Numbered from the stretch's first letter, positions 8,073 through 17,952 are shown. The stretch: DNA of 64,000 nt from Acidomonas methanolica (GCF_004346035.1 NZ_SLZN01000005.1:62001-126000); one strand, 5' to 3'. A program made the numbers and translations. Notes: a model not told the origin generated them from the letters alone.

Positions 8073-8939
8073 CTATCCCAGAGCCTGGCTGCCGAGGGCG
8101 AAGGTCGTCGCCGCCTCCCGTGCTGGCTCGTCAGCGTTCGCGGTGCGCATCGTCGTGACCGTGTCGACTCTTGGCAATCCGACCTCGTCCAGCCATGCGC
8201 CCAAGCCGCACGCGGCCGGTATGTCGAGCCGCGTGAACTGCCCGGCGCAACTGCCGATCCAGTGCGCGATCATCGCCGCGGCGAACGGCTCCGCGGTGGC
8301 GATCACAGGGCCGACCACCTTGCCCCAGCCAAAAGCGCGGCAGATCGAATACCCCATGATCGCCCCGCCAGCATCCACGACGATGCCCTTGCCGACGCTC
8401 AGAAGGGCACGCAGCAGGGCGGCGCGCTCCATGCCGTTCGCCGCACGATCGAGTGCCGCGATCGCCGTCAGATCGTTTCCACCCGCCGGCCGCAGGCGCA
8501 TGCCGTCGGGCAGCGGGATCAGCGGCTGGGTCACGGCGATGGCCTGACGCTGCTCGACAAGGCCGCACGGGCGGAACCCGAGCTTCTCATAAAGCGGCAC
8601 ACCGCCCGGCGTGGCATTGAGATGCAGCGTGCGCCCGGGCAGCGCCGCGCGCGCCCCTGTCATCAGGCGACGCCCGATCCCGTGACCCTGCCAGGCGCCG
8701 GCGACGATCACCATCCCCACCGGCGCATCGCGCGTGCCGAAACTCCACCACAGGGTCGTGCCCACCAGTTCCCCAGCGGGGGTCACGGCGACGAGTCCCT
8801 GGCCGGCTCCCAGCAGGAAGTGCCAGTCCTCGCTCCGGTGCGGCCAGCCCAGCGCCTTCGACAGTCCGCTGGCGGCGTCGATGTCGCGGTCCTCCATGGC
8901 GCGGAGAATGATCGCGGAAGGGCTGTCTGTGGCGGTCAT
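8073..8939 (-). CDS. GNAT family N-acetyltransferase, two-domain
   Basis: Acetyl-CoA-dependent acyltransferase of 288 aa. The first GNAT domain spans about residues 10-140, with the acetyl-CoA loop GAWQGHGIGRRLM and the later motif NATPGGVPLYEKLGF. A second domain with VVDAGGAIMGYSICR and a C-terminal beta segment resembles the YitH/Acetyltransf_18 type. ATG 8939 is chosen for the GAGGGG 7 nt upstream; GTG 8999 or ATG 8957 in frame would add a leader without family similarity. Lies between the semialdehyde dehydrogenase and the hydroxyacid dehydrogenase. It may acetylate the substrate or an intermediate amine; the acceptor is unknown. Confidence 0.82.
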   Translation of the reverse strand: MTATDSPSAIILRAMEDRDIDAASGLSKALGWPHRSEDWHFLLGAGQGLVAVTPAGELVGTTLWWSFGTRDAPVGMVIVAGAWQGHGIGRRLMTGARAALPGRTLHLNATPGGVPLYEKLGFRPCGLVEQRQAIAVTQPLIPLPDGMRLRPAGGNDLTAIAALDRAANGMERAALLRALLSVGKGIVVDAGGAIMGYSICRAFGWGKVVGPVIATAEPFAAAMIAHWIGSCAGQFTRLDIPAACGLGAWLDEVGLPRVDTVTTMRTANADEPAREAATTFALGSQALG

Positions 8940-9005
8940 GTCGGTCCCCTCGGGCATGGCGGCGTTCCGGCGGTTCAGGACGGTATCGGAAACGGTCACG
9001 AGGCG

Positions 9006-10472
9006 TCATCCCTCATCGCTGAGGCCGCCCATATGAAAACTCTTGATTTCGAGGAACTCGTCCAGTCCGGGATGACCGCCTTCCCGACCCAGGCCCGATT
9101 GCTTGACCCCGCCGAACGGTGCCGATTCCATCGAGATCGCCCCGGTATTCAGCCCGACCATGCCGAATTCCAGCGCCTCCCCCACCCGCCAGGCGCGGTC
9201 GAGGCTGGTGGTGAAGAAATAGCCGGCCAGCCCGAACGGCGTGGCGTTGGCGAGGCGCACGGCCTCGGCCTCCGTCTCGAAGCGGAAGACCGGCAGGACG
9301 GGGCCGAAGGTTTCCTCCCGCGCGATCCGCATGTCCGCCGTCACGCCGGTCAGGACCACGGGGCTGACGAAACGCCCCTCGACGCGCAACGGCGCGGAGG
9401 CATACTGCGCCCCCTGTGCCAGCGCGTCCTCCACATGCGCGCGCACCTTGGCGACGGCGGCATCGTTGATCAGCGGCCCCAGCGTCGAGGCGGGGTCGAG
9501 GCCGGGCCCGACCCGCAGCGCCGCCACGGCCTCGAGCAACTGCGCGACGAACCGGTCATGGATGCCGGACTGGACCAGCACCCGGTTGGCGCAGATGCAG
9601 GTCTGCCCGGCATTGCGGAACTTGCTGGCCATCGCGCCCTGCACCGCCAGGTCGCACGCCGCGTCGTCGAACACGAGGAACGGCGCGTTGCCGCCGAGTT
9701 CGAGGCTCAGGCGCTTGATGGTATCGGCCGATTGCTTCATCAGGATCGCCCCCACGCGGGTCGAGCCGGTAAAGGACAGCTTGCGCACGATCGGGTTGGC
9801 GGTCAGTTCCGCGCCGATGGCGTCCGGCATGCCGGTGACGACGCTGATCAGCCCCGCGGGCACGCCGGCGCGCTCGCCCAGCCGCGCCACGGCAAGGGCG
9901 GAAAACGGCGTGAGATCGGAGGGCTTGATGACCATGCTGCATCCCGCCGCCAGGGCCGGGGCGCATTTGCGGGTGATCATGGCCAGGGGGAAATTCCACG
10001 GCGTAATCGCCGCACTCACCCCCACGGGCTCCTTCAGCACCAGGATGCGGCGGTCGCGCGTGGGCGCGGGCAGGACGGCCCCATCGACGCGCCGTGCTTC
10101 CTCGGCGAACCATTTGAAGAACGACGCGGCATAGCGCACCTCGCCCAGCGCCTCGCTCAGAACCTTGCCCTGCTCGACGGTCATGATCCGCGCCAGGTCG
10201 TCGCCATGTTCCAGCATCAGATCGTGCCAAGCCATCAGCACGGCCGCGCGTTCGGCAGGCACGCGACGCTTCCACTCCGCCTGGGCGCGAGCGGCGGCGT
10301 CGATCGCGGCGCGGGTCTCGGCGGTGCCGCAGGCCGGCACATGGCCGATGATGTCGCCCGTGGCGGGATCGTCCACCTCGATCGCGCGGCCGTCGGCGGC
10401 ATCGACCCACGCGCCGGCCACGAAGGCCCGCTGGCGGAACAGGTCCGGGTCATTCAGGTGCAAGGCGGTCAT
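9006..10472 (-). CDS. gabD: Succinate-semialdehyde dehydrogenase family aldehyde dehydrogenase
   Basis: NAD(P)-dependent aldehyde dehydrogenase of 488 aa with the GabD pattern: ITPWNFPLAMITRKCAPALAAG, the general base Glu in LELGGNAPF, the nucleophile Cys in NAGQTCICANR, and the C-terminal GGVKQSGLGREGG. It would oxidise succinate semialdehyde or a similar omega-acid aldehyde, feeding carbon to succinate. Start 10472 fits GGAG nine nt upstream; the in-frame ATG at 10481 directly abuts that site. Lies 68 bp after the ABC ATPase gene in the same orientation. Glutarate-semialdehyde is an alternative substrate. Confidence 0.87.
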   Translation of the reverse strand: MTALHLNDPDLFRQRAFVAGAWVDAADGRAIEVDDPATGDIIGHVPACGTAETRAAIDAAARAQAEWKRRVPAERAAVLMAWHDLMLEHGDDLARIMTVEQGKVLSEALGEVRYAASFFKWFAEEARRVDGAVLPAPTRDRRILVLKEPVGVSAAITPWNFPLAMITRKCAPALAAGCSMVIKPSDLTPFSALAVARLGERAGVPAGLISVVTGMPDAIGAELTANPIVRKLSFTGSTRVGAILMKQSADTIKRLSLELGGNAPFLVFDDAACDLAVQGAMASKFRNAGQTCICANRVLVQSGIHDRFVAQLLEAVAALRVGPGLDPASTLGPLINDAAVAKVRAHVEDALAQGAQYASAPLRVEGRFVSPVVLTGVTADMRIAREETFGPVLPVFRFETEAEAVRLANATPFGLAGYFFTTSLDRAWRVGEALEFGMVGLNTGAISMESAPFGGVKQSGLGREGGHPGLDEFLEIKSFHMGGLSDEG

Positions 10473-10540
10473 GCGGTTCATCTCCGTGAAAAGGTCGCCT
10501 GCCGGCGGATCGTGGGGGCGGCCCGATAGCGATGTGGATA

Positions 10541-12391
10541 TCATGCGTCGATCGTGGAATTGCCCGGCGCCAGCACCGGAAGGTCGCCGGGGGGAAGATG
10601 GCACGCGATCCGGCCGCCATCCGCGGTGGCGACGACCGGCGGGCGGACGCGCTCGCACACGCCTGCGATCCGCGTCACGCAGCGCGACACGAACGGGCAG
10701 CCCTCCCCGACCGCCGTCGGGACGAACGGCGCTGCCGCCGCGCTTCGCTGCGCCACGACCTCATCAAGCCATCCCGGGCGCATCTCGGGGACGGAGGACA
10801 CCAGAAGGCGGGTATAAGGATGGTGTGCGCCGCGCATCAGGGCGGCGGCGTCGCACTGTTCCACCACATGGCCGCCCAGCAGGACGGCCACCCGGTCACA
10901 CACCGCCCGCAGCGCATGGAGATCGTGGGTGATGAAGATGCAGGACAGGCCAAGCGTTTCCTGAAGATCCGACATCAGCGTCAGGATCGCCGCCGCCACC
11001 ACGGGGTCCAGCGCCGCCGTGATCTCGTCGCACAGCACCAGCTCGGGCCGCGCCGCCAGGGCACGCGCAAAATTGACCCGCTGCTTCTGCCCTCCCGACA
11101 GTTCCGGCGGCCGGCGGTCGAACACGGCATGCGGCAATTGCACGATGTCCAGCAGCCGCAACGCTTCCGCCCGGGCGACGGCGCCGCGCAGATTATGGAA
11201 AAAGCGCAGCACGCGCTCCAGAATGGCGCCCACGGTCCAGGCGGGATTGAGCACGAGATCGGCATTCTGCGCCACGATCTGCACGCGGCGTCGCTGTTCG
11301 GGCGTGCGCCGCGCCACGCGGCCGGCCAGGGTCTCCCCACGAAACCGCACCGTGCCGGCCGCCGGAGGTTGAAGGCCCGCGCTGGCGCGCGCCAGCGTGC
11401 TCTTGCCGCATCCCGATTCCCCGATGATGCCCAGGGTGCGTCCGCGCGTGACGGACAGGTCGATTCCGTCCAGAATCCGGTGCGCCGGCAGCCCATTCGC
11501 ATCCACGCGTCCATAGCCCACGACGATATCGGAAAGGGTGAGCACCGGCTCGGGCGCCGTGCCAGACGCCGCATCGACCGCCGGATCGAGCCCCTTGGGA
11601 CGCACCGGCAGGTGGCACGCCGCAACCAGTTCACGCGTATAGGGCGTGCGCGGACGGGCCAGCACCTCGGGTGTGTCGCCGCTTTCGCACACCGCCCCGT
11701 GGCGCAGCACGACGGCACGATCCGCGACCTGCGCCACGACGGCGAGGTCATGCGTGACGTAAATCCCGGTGATGCCGCGATGAACCAGCACGGTCCGAAA
11801 AGCCTCCAGGACCTCGATCTGCGTCGTCACGTCCAGGGCCGTGGTCGGCTCGTCGAACACCACCACTTCGGGTTCCGTGATCAACGCCATCGCCGCCATC
11901 AGACGCTGGAGCTGCCCGCCGGACAATTGATGCGGATAGCGCGCGCCGATGGTCTCGGGGTGCGGCAGGGCCATCGCCCGGAACAATTCGATCGCGCGGC
12001 GTTCCGCGTCACGGCGCGGCAGCACCCAGTGGGCCAGCGCGGGCTCGATCACCTGCTGATGCAGGGTCAGCGCGGGATTGAAGGCCGAACCCGCGTTCTG
12101 CGCCACGTAGCTGATCGTCCGCCCCCTGAAGCTCCTTAGTTCGCCGGCGTCCATCTGGTCCACCCGATGGCCGGCCACCGCGATCGCGCCGCCAGAAATG
12201 CGGCATCCGGCGCGGGCATAACCCATCAGCGCGAGGGCGATCGTGGTCTTGCCCGAACCGGATTCCCCCACCAGGGCCAGCACCTCGCCCCGTCTGGCCT
12301 CCAGACTGACATCGCGCACGATCGGCACCTCGCCGCCGTCCCCGCGTCGTCCCACCACATGCAGGCCACGGACCGAAATCATGTGCGTCAT
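10541..12391 (-). CDS. Peptide/opine-type ABC importer, fused twin ATPase
   Basis: 616-aa protein with two complete ABC ATPase domains of the Dpp/Opp class joined head to tail, equivalent to DppD plus DppF. The first half has Walker A GESGSGKTT, signature LSGGQLQR and Walker B VVVFDEPTTALD. The second has GESGCGKST, LSGGQKQR and LVLCDEITAALD, where Ile replaces the usual Pro after DE. Oligopeptide-type C-terminal extensions with CPFVSRC follow. The start overlaps the permease stop by ATGA, showing translational coupling. It powers import through the two permeases and binding protein encoded just upstream. Confidence 0.92.
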   Translation of the reverse strand: MTHMISVRGLHVVGRRGDGGEVPIVRDVSLEARRGEVLALVGESGSGKTTIALALMGYARAGCRISGGAIAVAGHRVDQMDAGELRSFRGRTISYVAQNAGSAFNPALTLHQQVIEPALAHWVLPRRDAERRAIELFRAMALPHPETIGARYPHQLSGGQLQRLMAAMALITEPEVVVFDEPTTALDVTTQIEVLEAFRTVLVHRGITGIYVTHDLAVVAQVADRAVVLRHGAVCESGDTPEVLARPRTPYTRELVAACHLPVRPKGLDPAVDAASGTAPEPVLTLSDIVVGYGRVDANGLPAHRILDGIDLSVTRGRTLGIIGESGCGKSTLARASAGLQPPAAGTVRFRGETLAGRVARRTPEQRRRVQIVAQNADLVLNPAWTVGAILERVLRFFHNLRGAVARAEALRLLDIVQLPHAVFDRRPPELSGGQKQRVNFARALAARPELVLCDEITAALDPVVAAAILTLMSDLQETLGLSCIFITHDLHALRAVCDRVAVLLGGHVVEQCDAAALMRGAHHPYTRLLVSSVPEMRPGWLDEVVAQRSAAAAPFVPTAVGEGCPFVSRCVTRIAGVCERVRPPVVATADGGRIACHLPPGDLPVLAPGNSTIDA

Positions 12392-13221
12392 GGCCGTTGC
12401 CGATCCAGCGCGAAATTGAGGCCGACCGTCAGCAGGGCCAGGACGATGGTCGGCACCACGACCGCCGGCGCGCCATAGACCATGCCCAGCACGTTCTCGC
12501 GCACCAGCGACCCCAGATCGACCAGCGGCGGCTGCACCCCGAGACCCAGGAAGCTGAGATTGCTGAGCAGCAGCACGGCATAGACGAAGCGCAGGCCGAT
12601 ATCGGACAGCAGCGGCCCGGTCATGTTCGGCAGGATCTCGCGCAGGATGACGAAAATCCGACCCTCACCGCGCGCCAGAGCCGCCATGACATAATCCGCC
12701 TGCGCGATCCGCAGCGCCAGGGCGCGGCTGGTCCGGTACGACCCGGGCATGTAGATCACGCCCATCGTCAGGATCAGTGCGGGAACGGACTCGCCGGCCG
12801 CCGCGATGACCAGCAGGGCAAAAAGGAGGCTCGGGATCGACAGCAGGCCGTCCATCAGACGCCCCAGCACACGTTCCACCCACACGGACATCGCCGTCGC
12901 GGCGATGCCGAGCATGATGCCGAATCCGCAGGACAGCAGCGTCGAAAGGGTGCAGATCAACACGGTATAGCGCACCGCCCAGAGCAGCCGGCTGCCCAGG
13001 TCGCGCCCCAGATAATCCGTGCCGAGCCAGTGGCGGGCGGAAAAGCCGGCAAAGACGTCGCGATCGACGATCTCGCCCGGCGCGTGCGGGGCAAGCAGCG
13101 GCCCCACGATCGCGATGACGAACCAGAAGGCCAGAAGCGCCAGCGCGCGGCGTGGCCCGGGCGCCAGCCGAGCGGCAAAGGCGGCCCCGCGCCGCGCCGC
13201 GCCCGCCAGGGACATGCCCAT
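12388..13221 (-). CDS. Peptide-type ABC importer permease (DppC-like)
   Basis: Inner-membrane permease of 277 aa with an N-terminal membrane segment, the GTDYLGRDLGSRLLWAVRY motif typical of DppC/OppC, several hydrophobic helices and the ATPase-contact EAA-like loop near AALARGEGRIFVILREILPN. The stop overlaps the ATPase start by ATGA. I chose the ATG at 13221, five bases after the preceding permease stop; ATG 13215 is also possible. Forms the translocation pore with the DppB-like neighbour. Confidence 0.9.
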   Translation of the reverse strand: MGMSLAGAARRGAAFAARLAPGPRRALALLAFWFVIAIVGPLLAPHAPGEIVDRDVFAGFSARHWLGTDYLGRDLGSRLLWAVRYTVLICTLSTLLSCGFGIMLGIAATAMSVWVERVLGRLMDGLLSIPSLLFALLVIAAAGESVPALILTMGVIYMPGSYRTSRALALRIAQADYVMAALARGEGRIFVILREILPNMTGPLLSDIGLRFVYAVLLLSNLSFLGLGVQPPLVDLGSLVRENVLGMVYGAPAVVVPTIVLALLTVGLNFALDRQRP

Positions 13222-13226
13222 GGCGG

Positions 13227-14183
13227 TCAATGCGCGCGTCCCCGCATGGTGGAGGCCGCCGCCACGATGTCGGCCAGCGTCGTCAGCGACAGGTAGGCCA
13301 CGCAGAAAATCAGCGCGCAGCACTGGACCACCGGCACGTCGCGCGCCGCGACGGAATCCACCATGAGCCCCGCCATGCCGGGATAGTTGAACACCGTTTC
13401 CACCACCACGACACCCCCCAGCAGCGACGACAGGCTGAGCGCGATCGCATTCACGACCGATCCTATGGCGTTCGGCAGGGCGTGGAACAGCACGATCCGG
13501 ACCGGGGCCACGCCTTTCAGGACGGCCATCTCGATCCACGGCGCGGAAAACACGTCGATCAGGCAGGCGCGGATCATGCGGCTCATCTGCGCCGTCGTCG
13601 CTCCCGCCAGCGCCACCACGGGCATGAGGAAGACGCGGATGAACTGTAGCGGCGAATGGACCGCATTGATGTCGGCCAGCGCCGGGGCGACGTGGAACTG
13701 AACCGCGAACACGAACACCGCGACGGTCGCGATCAGGAATACCGGGACGGACACGGTGCCCAGCATCAGCAGCGTCACCACCCGGTCGAACAGCGTTCCG
13801 CGCGCCATGGTGCAGGCAAGGCCCAGAACCAGCGACACGGGGACCGACACCGCCGCCGTCGCCGCGGCCAGCAGCAATGAATTGTATAGCCGGGGCCCCA
13901 CCAGCTCCGCGACGGGGCGGCCGGTCATCAGCGACCGGCCGGGATCGGCATGCAGCATCCCCCACACCCAGCGTCCGAACCGTACCCATGCCGGCTGGTC
14001 CAGGCCCATGGCGTGGCGCAGCGCGGCCGTCGCCTCCCGCGTGGCCGACTGGCCCAGCAGCGTATCCGCCACATCGCCCGGCAGCGCCGCGGTGATCGCG
14101 AAGATCGTCACGACGACGAAGGCCAGGGAAAAGGCCGAGGCCGCCAGGCGGTTGAGGATCAGCCGTCCCACATCTCGCCTCAT
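13227..14183 (-). CDS. Peptide-type ABC importer permease (DppB-like)
   Basis: Inner-membrane permease of 318 aa. The N-terminal helix precedes ALPGDVADTLLG and the DppB-type loop RHAMGLDQPAWVRFGRWVWG; five further hydrophobic segments and an EAA-type loop (AVLKGVAPVRIVLFHALPNA) follow. ATG 14183 overlaps the stop of the binding-protein gene as ATGA, which decides the start over an upstream in-frame codon. Partner of the DppC-like protein. Confidence 0.9.
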   Translation of the reverse strand: MRRDVGRLILNRLAASAFSLAFVVVTIFAITAALPGDVADTLLGQSATREATAALRHAMGLDQPAWVRFGRWVWGMLHADPGRSLMTGRPVAELVGPRLYNSLLLAAATAAVSVPVSLVLGLACTMARGTLFDRVVTLLMLGTVSVPVFLIATVAVFVFAVQFHVAPALADINAVHSPLQFIRVFLMPVVALAGATTAQMSRMIRACLIDVFSAPWIEMAVLKGVAPVRIVLFHALPNAIGSVVNAIALSLSSLLGGVVVVETVFNYPGMAGLMVDSVAARDVPVVQCCALIFCVAYLSLTTLADIVAAASTMRGRAH

Positions 14184-15727
14184 GGAGACACGCCGCCGCC
14201 GTCCAGCCACACCCACCGGGTGAAGCCATATCCCATCAATTGCCCCGCCCGGTTCGGCCGGAGCCCCCGCACCTTCGGATCGAACGCGTCCAGACTGGTG
14301 GTAAAGGCCGGGATGCAGACGCCGGAACCGTCGCGCACCATGGCCTGCATGTCGTGATAGATGCGCCTGCGCACCGCGTCGTCGCGCTCGCCGCGCGCCT
14401 GGAGCAGCAGCGCGTCGAAACGCGGATTCCGCCAGCGCGATTCATTCATCGTGGCGCGGGAGAAGAAACTCAGCGCAAAGGTCATGTCGACGGAGGGACG
14501 CGCGTTCGTGTTGCCGAAACTCATCGGCGTTCTCATCCAGTACTGGCTCCAGTAGCCGTCCACCGGCATGCGGCGAATGCCCAGATCGAGCCCCGCGGCA
14601 CGCTGGGCCGCATATTGCAGCAGCACCGCGATATCCACCGAGGCCAGCGCGGCCGGCGAGCAGAACAGCGCCAGTTCGCCACTGCCGAGCCCGGCGCGTT
14701 TCAGGTGGAAACGCGCCCGGTCCGGGTCATAGACCCGTTGCGGCAGGTCGGCGGCGAAATAAGGGTCTTCCGGCGGAATCGGATGGTCGTTGGCGATGCG
14801 CGCGAAACCGAGAAACACGGAATCGCGGACCTGTTCGCGATTGAACAGATATTTCATGCCCATGACGAAATCGGCGCTGTGGCCCGGGGACTGGTCCAGC
14901 CGGATGGCCAGATCCGTATAGGTCCCGACGGGGCTTTCCATGATCCCGAATCGCCGCGCGCGCAGCAGCCGGACGAGACGGGGATTGGCCGAGGCGATGA
15001 TGTCCACGTCGCCGGACAGCAGGGCATCATGGCGCGCCATGTCGTCGGAAATCGCGATCAGGTCGATCGTCTCGAGCCACGCGGGCTGCCCCCAATACTC
15101 GGGGTTGCGCCGCCCGGTGGTCCGGATGCCGGGCTGGAAGCCGGTGCAGATGAAGGGCCCCGTGCCGTTCGCCGTCGAAAAATCCTTCGTTCCATCACGG
15201 ATGATCGCGAAATTATCCATTCCGAGAATCGCGGGGAAATCGACATTCGGCCCCACCAGCCCGATTTCGACCGTCAGAGGCCCGGTTGCGCGGATGTCCC
15301 GCATCTCCATCGCCACGATCCGCTGGTGGGAGGCGATGGCCGGGTCCTTGTGCCGATTCAGGGAATACACGACGTCCGACGCCGTCAGCGGCGCACCGTC
15401 ATGAAAGCATACATCCCGGCGCAGCGTGATGTGCCATGTCCGGAAATCGTCGGTGTCCAGACGTTCCGCCAGCCCGGGACGCGGGGCCATCGTGTCATCC
15501 AGAGCCACGAGCCCGTCATAGAACGATTTCCCCCGCACGAAATCATTCACCGCCGACATCCGCGCGGGGTCCAGCGTATCGGCGGTCGACCCGGCGAAGC
15601 CGGCAAGACGCAAATGACCGCCACGCCGGGGTGTGTCCGGCGTTTGCGCCCCTGCGCGGGGTCCGGCCGCGAGGATACCCGCGCCGCCGAGGCCGAACCC
15701 CAGGGCGGCCCGGCGGGACAGGGACAT
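14180..15727 (-). CDS. ABC importer substrate-binding protein, Tat signal
   Basis: Periplasmic solute-binding protein of 515 aa in family SBP_bac_5 (peptide, nickel, opine and glycoside binders). The N-terminus SRRAALGFGLGGAGILAAG followed by AGAQ fits a twin-arginine signal peptide. Then come DTLDPARM, HITLRRDVCFHDGAPLTASDVVYS and NGTGPFICTGF, all typical of the family. The C-terminal part has the usual RRRIYHDMQAMVRD helix. ATG 15727 has AGGA five bases upstream. First gene of the transporter set, 37 bp after the FAD oxidoreductase gene. The ligand is unknown; context favours an amine- or amino-acid-derived compound. Confidence 0.88.
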   Translation of the reverse strand: MSLSRRAALGFGLGGAGILAAGPRAGAQTPDTPRRGGHLRLAGFAGSTADTLDPARMSAVNDFVRGKSFYDGLVALDDTMAPRPGLAERLDTDDFRTWHITLRRDVCFHDGAPLTASDVVYSLNRHKDPAIASHQRIVAMEMRDIRATGPLTVEIGLVGPNVDFPAILGMDNFAIIRDGTKDFSTANGTGPFICTGFQPGIRTTGRRNPEYWGQPAWLETIDLIAISDDMARHDALLSGDVDIIASANPRLVRLLRARRFGIMESPVGTYTDLAIRLDQSPGHSADFVMGMKYLFNREQVRDSVFLGFARIANDHPIPPEDPYFAADLPQRVYDPDRARFHLKRAGLGSGELALFCSPAALASVDIAVLLQYAAQRAAGLDLGIRRMPVDGYWSQYWMRTPMSFGNTNARPSVDMTFALSFFSRATMNESRWRNPRFDALLLQARGERDDAVRRRIYHDMQAMVRDGSGVCIPAFTTSLDAFDPKVRGLRPNRAGQLMGYGFTRWVWLDGGGVSP

Positions 15728-15764
15728 GTCCTGCAAGGAGGCAGGCACGGTCAGCCGCCCCCCG

Positions 15765-17057
15765 TCACGAGAGCGCGTCCTTGATCCGGTACCAGGCTCC
15801 GACCGCGGGCAGGAACCAGGGCTTGCCATAATGCCCCCGTATGGCCGGCCACGTTCCCTGGTCCCAGACGACATCCGAGCGCGTGCCGAGCATGACATCC
15901 GCCATGGCCGCGCCCAGATGCACGGACATCTGCGTGCCGTGGCCGCTGAAGCCCGTCGCGAAGAACAGGCCGCCATGCTGTCCGGCATGGGGCAGGCGGT
16001 CGGCGGACATGTCCACGACCCCGCCCCAGCAATAGGCAATGGGCGTCTGCGCGAGTTCGGGGAACATCCCCGCCATGGCGCGCCGGAGCACGACGCCGCT
16101 CTTCACGTCGTCGCGCGGGCCGGGCAGCGCGAAACGGGCGCGCCCGCCGAAGATCAGCCGTTCGTCCGGTGTGGCGCGGAAGAAATTGCCGATCAGCCGC
16201 GTGGTCGTGCAGGTGCGCGCGCCCGGAAGGAGGCGCTGCCGCAGGTCGCCCGGCAGCGGTTCCGTGGCGATGATGAAGCTGCCGATCGGCACGATCCGTC
16301 GCCGGAACCAGCCGAAAGGCCCTTTTTCCGAAGCGCCGGTGGCGATCAGCACCCGATCCGCCTCCACCACGCCGCGCGTCGAGGTCACGCGGAAGCGCGA
16401 GCCGCCGCGATGTTCGAGCCGGCTGACGAAGGCATGTTCAAAGACCTGCGCGCCCCGCCGTGTCGCGGCATTGGCCAGACCGACGCCGAAGCGCCCGACA
16501 TGCATCGAGGCGCTGCGCCGGAACAGCAACGCGCCATGAAAAGCCTCCGAAGCAACCTCGCGCCGCGTTTCCGCCGCATCGAGAAACACGACGTCGGCGT
16601 CCACCTCCCGGCGCAGCAGTTCGGCGCTGGTTTCCAGCTTGGCCACATGGGCGGGCTTGACCGCCAGCTTCAGCTTGCCACCGCGCCGAAAGTCGCAATC
16701 GATGCCCTCGTCGCGGACCAGGGTCTCGACACTGGTCACGGCCGCGTCGAAATCGCGGTAGAAGGCGCGGGCCCGATCCAGCCCGTACGCGCCGGCCATG
16801 GACCCGAAATCCTGGGCCAGTCCATTATTGCACTGCCCGCCATTGCGGCCCGACGCCGCCTGGACCGCGCGACCGGCCTCCAGCACCACGACCCGGGCGC
16901 CCGCCAGCGCCAGGGCGCGCGCGGCCGCAAGCCCGGTATAGCCGCCTCCGATCACGACCGCGTCCGCCCGGGCCGGAACGGGCCCACGAACGCCGCCGTC
17001 AAAGGCGGGCGCGGTGTCGATCCAGTAGCTGTCTGGCCAGTAGCTGTCCGGCTTCAT
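15765..17057 (-). CDS. FAD-dependent amine/amino-acid oxidoreductase (DAO family, PuuB-like)
   Basis: 430-aa flavoprotein resembling gamma-glutamylputrescine oxidase PuuB. The dinucleotide fold is VVIGGGYTGLAAARALA with the acid end VVVLEAG, then SGRNGGQCNNG, a family hallmark near the flavin. The C-terminal flavin motif is FFATGFSGHGTQMS. It would oxidise a secondary or primary amine to an aldehyde. A 15-bp tandem duplication (17022-17051) doubles DSYWP at the N-terminus. In the same run as the ABC importer and HAD gene. No PuuA glutamine-synthetase homologue is present here, so the classical Puu route is not shown. Confidence 0.87.
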   Translation of the reverse strand: MKPDSYWPDSYWIDTAPAFDGGVRGPVPARADAVVIGGGYTGLAAARALALAGARVVVLEAGRAVQAASGRNGGQCNNGLAQDFGSMAGAYGLDRARAFYRDFDAAVTSVETLVRDEGIDCDFRRGGKLKLAVKPAHVAKLETSAELLRREVDADVVFLDAAETRREVASEAFHGALLFRRSASMHVGRFGVGLANAATRRGAQVFEHAFVSRLEHRGGSRFRVTSTRGVVEADRVLIATGASEKGPFGWFRRRIVPIGSFIIATEPLPGDLRQRLLPGARTCTTTRLIGNFFRATPDERLIFGGRARFALPGPRDDVKSGVVLRRAMAGMFPELAQTPIAYCWGGVVDMSADRLPHAGQHGGLFFATGFSGHGTQMSVHLGAAMADVMLGTRSDVVWDQGTWPAIRGHYGKPWFLPAVGAWYRIKDALS

Positions 17058-17129
17058 GCGTCTTTTCCCGTCGCCAGAGCTCGCCGCCTTCGGGGCGGAC
17101 GATGCCCAAAGGCCAAGGCCCCTGCCTTT

Positions 17130-17798
17130 CTACAGCCCAAGCACGCCCGGCAGGCCGCCGATATCGCGAATCTCGGTATAGCCATATTCCGGCGTGGAGG
17201 GTTCGTGGCCACGGGCGACGAACACCTTGTTCTTCACGCCCAGGTCGCGCGCCGGCATCAGGTCGTAGCGCAACGAGGAGGAGACATGCAGGATGTCTTC
17301 CGGCCCACACCCAAGCGAGTCGAACATGTATTCGAAGGCTCGCATCCGCGGCTTGTAGGCGCGGGCGTCCTCGGCCGTCAGGACACGGTGGAACGGCACG
17401 CCGATATTCGCCACATTGGAATGAATCTGCGAGTTCATGGCGTTCGACAGGATCACCAGCGGAAATTCCTTCGCGACGCGGGCCAGAGGCTCGCGGACGT
17501 CCGGCCACGGCCCCCAGCTTGGCACCGCGTCATAGAACTGGTTGGCCAGCGCGACGTCGAACGCGATGTTCCACCGTCGGCAGGTGCGTTCGACGGCATT
17601 CAGCACCACGTTGCGATAGGGTTTCCACTCGCCCAGCACTTCGTCGAGCCGATAGCCCGCGAAATCGGCGACGAACTGGTCCATGCCGGCGGCCGGGACG
17701 AGATCGGCGAAAAGCCGGCGCGCCGTGGGCCCCATCGCGAAATTGACCAGGGTGCCGTAGCAGTCGAACGTAACGAATTTCGGTTTGAAAAGAGACAT
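17130..17798 (-). CDS. HAD-type II hydrolase (L-2-haloacid dehalogenase-like)
   Basis: 222-aa cytoplasmic hydrolase. Motif I is FDCYGTL with the nucleophile Asp at about residue 12, motif II is ILSNAM, and motif III is AYKP; the later SSSLRYDL takes the motif IV place. The pattern matches haloacid dehalogenase type II. Many relatives act on phosphate esters or other acids, so dehalogenation is not established. It lies 72 bp upstream of the FAD oxidoreductase in the same orientation and probably belongs to the island pathway. Confidence 0.85.
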   Translation of the reverse strand: MSLFKPKFVTFDCYGTLVNFAMGPTARRLFADLVPAAGMDQFVADFAGYRLDEVLGEWKPYRNVVLNAVERTCRRWNIAFDVALANQFYDAVPSWGPWPDVREPLARVAKEFPLVILSNAMNSQIHSNVANIGVPFHRVLTAEDARAYKPRMRAFEYMFDSLGCGPEDILHVSSSLRYDLMPARDLGVKNKVFVARGHEPSTPEYGYTEIRDIGGLPGVLGL

Positions 17799-17952
17799 GG
17801 CTGATCAGAACCTTCTGCGGCGTGGTGGGTAGTAGACCATGGGTTCCGGGCGAGGCTACGTCGGTTTTTGCCAAAGCCGGAACAGAATGTGCCGAATTGG
17901 GAAAGACTGGCGGCATTCCGTGCCACAGGGCGCGGCGGACGCCCCCGCGGCC

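Noticed and set aside
13222-14229. N-terminal extension of the DppC-like permease
   Set aside because: The upstream part is the wrong frame of the DppB-like gene; the permease family start is at 13221.
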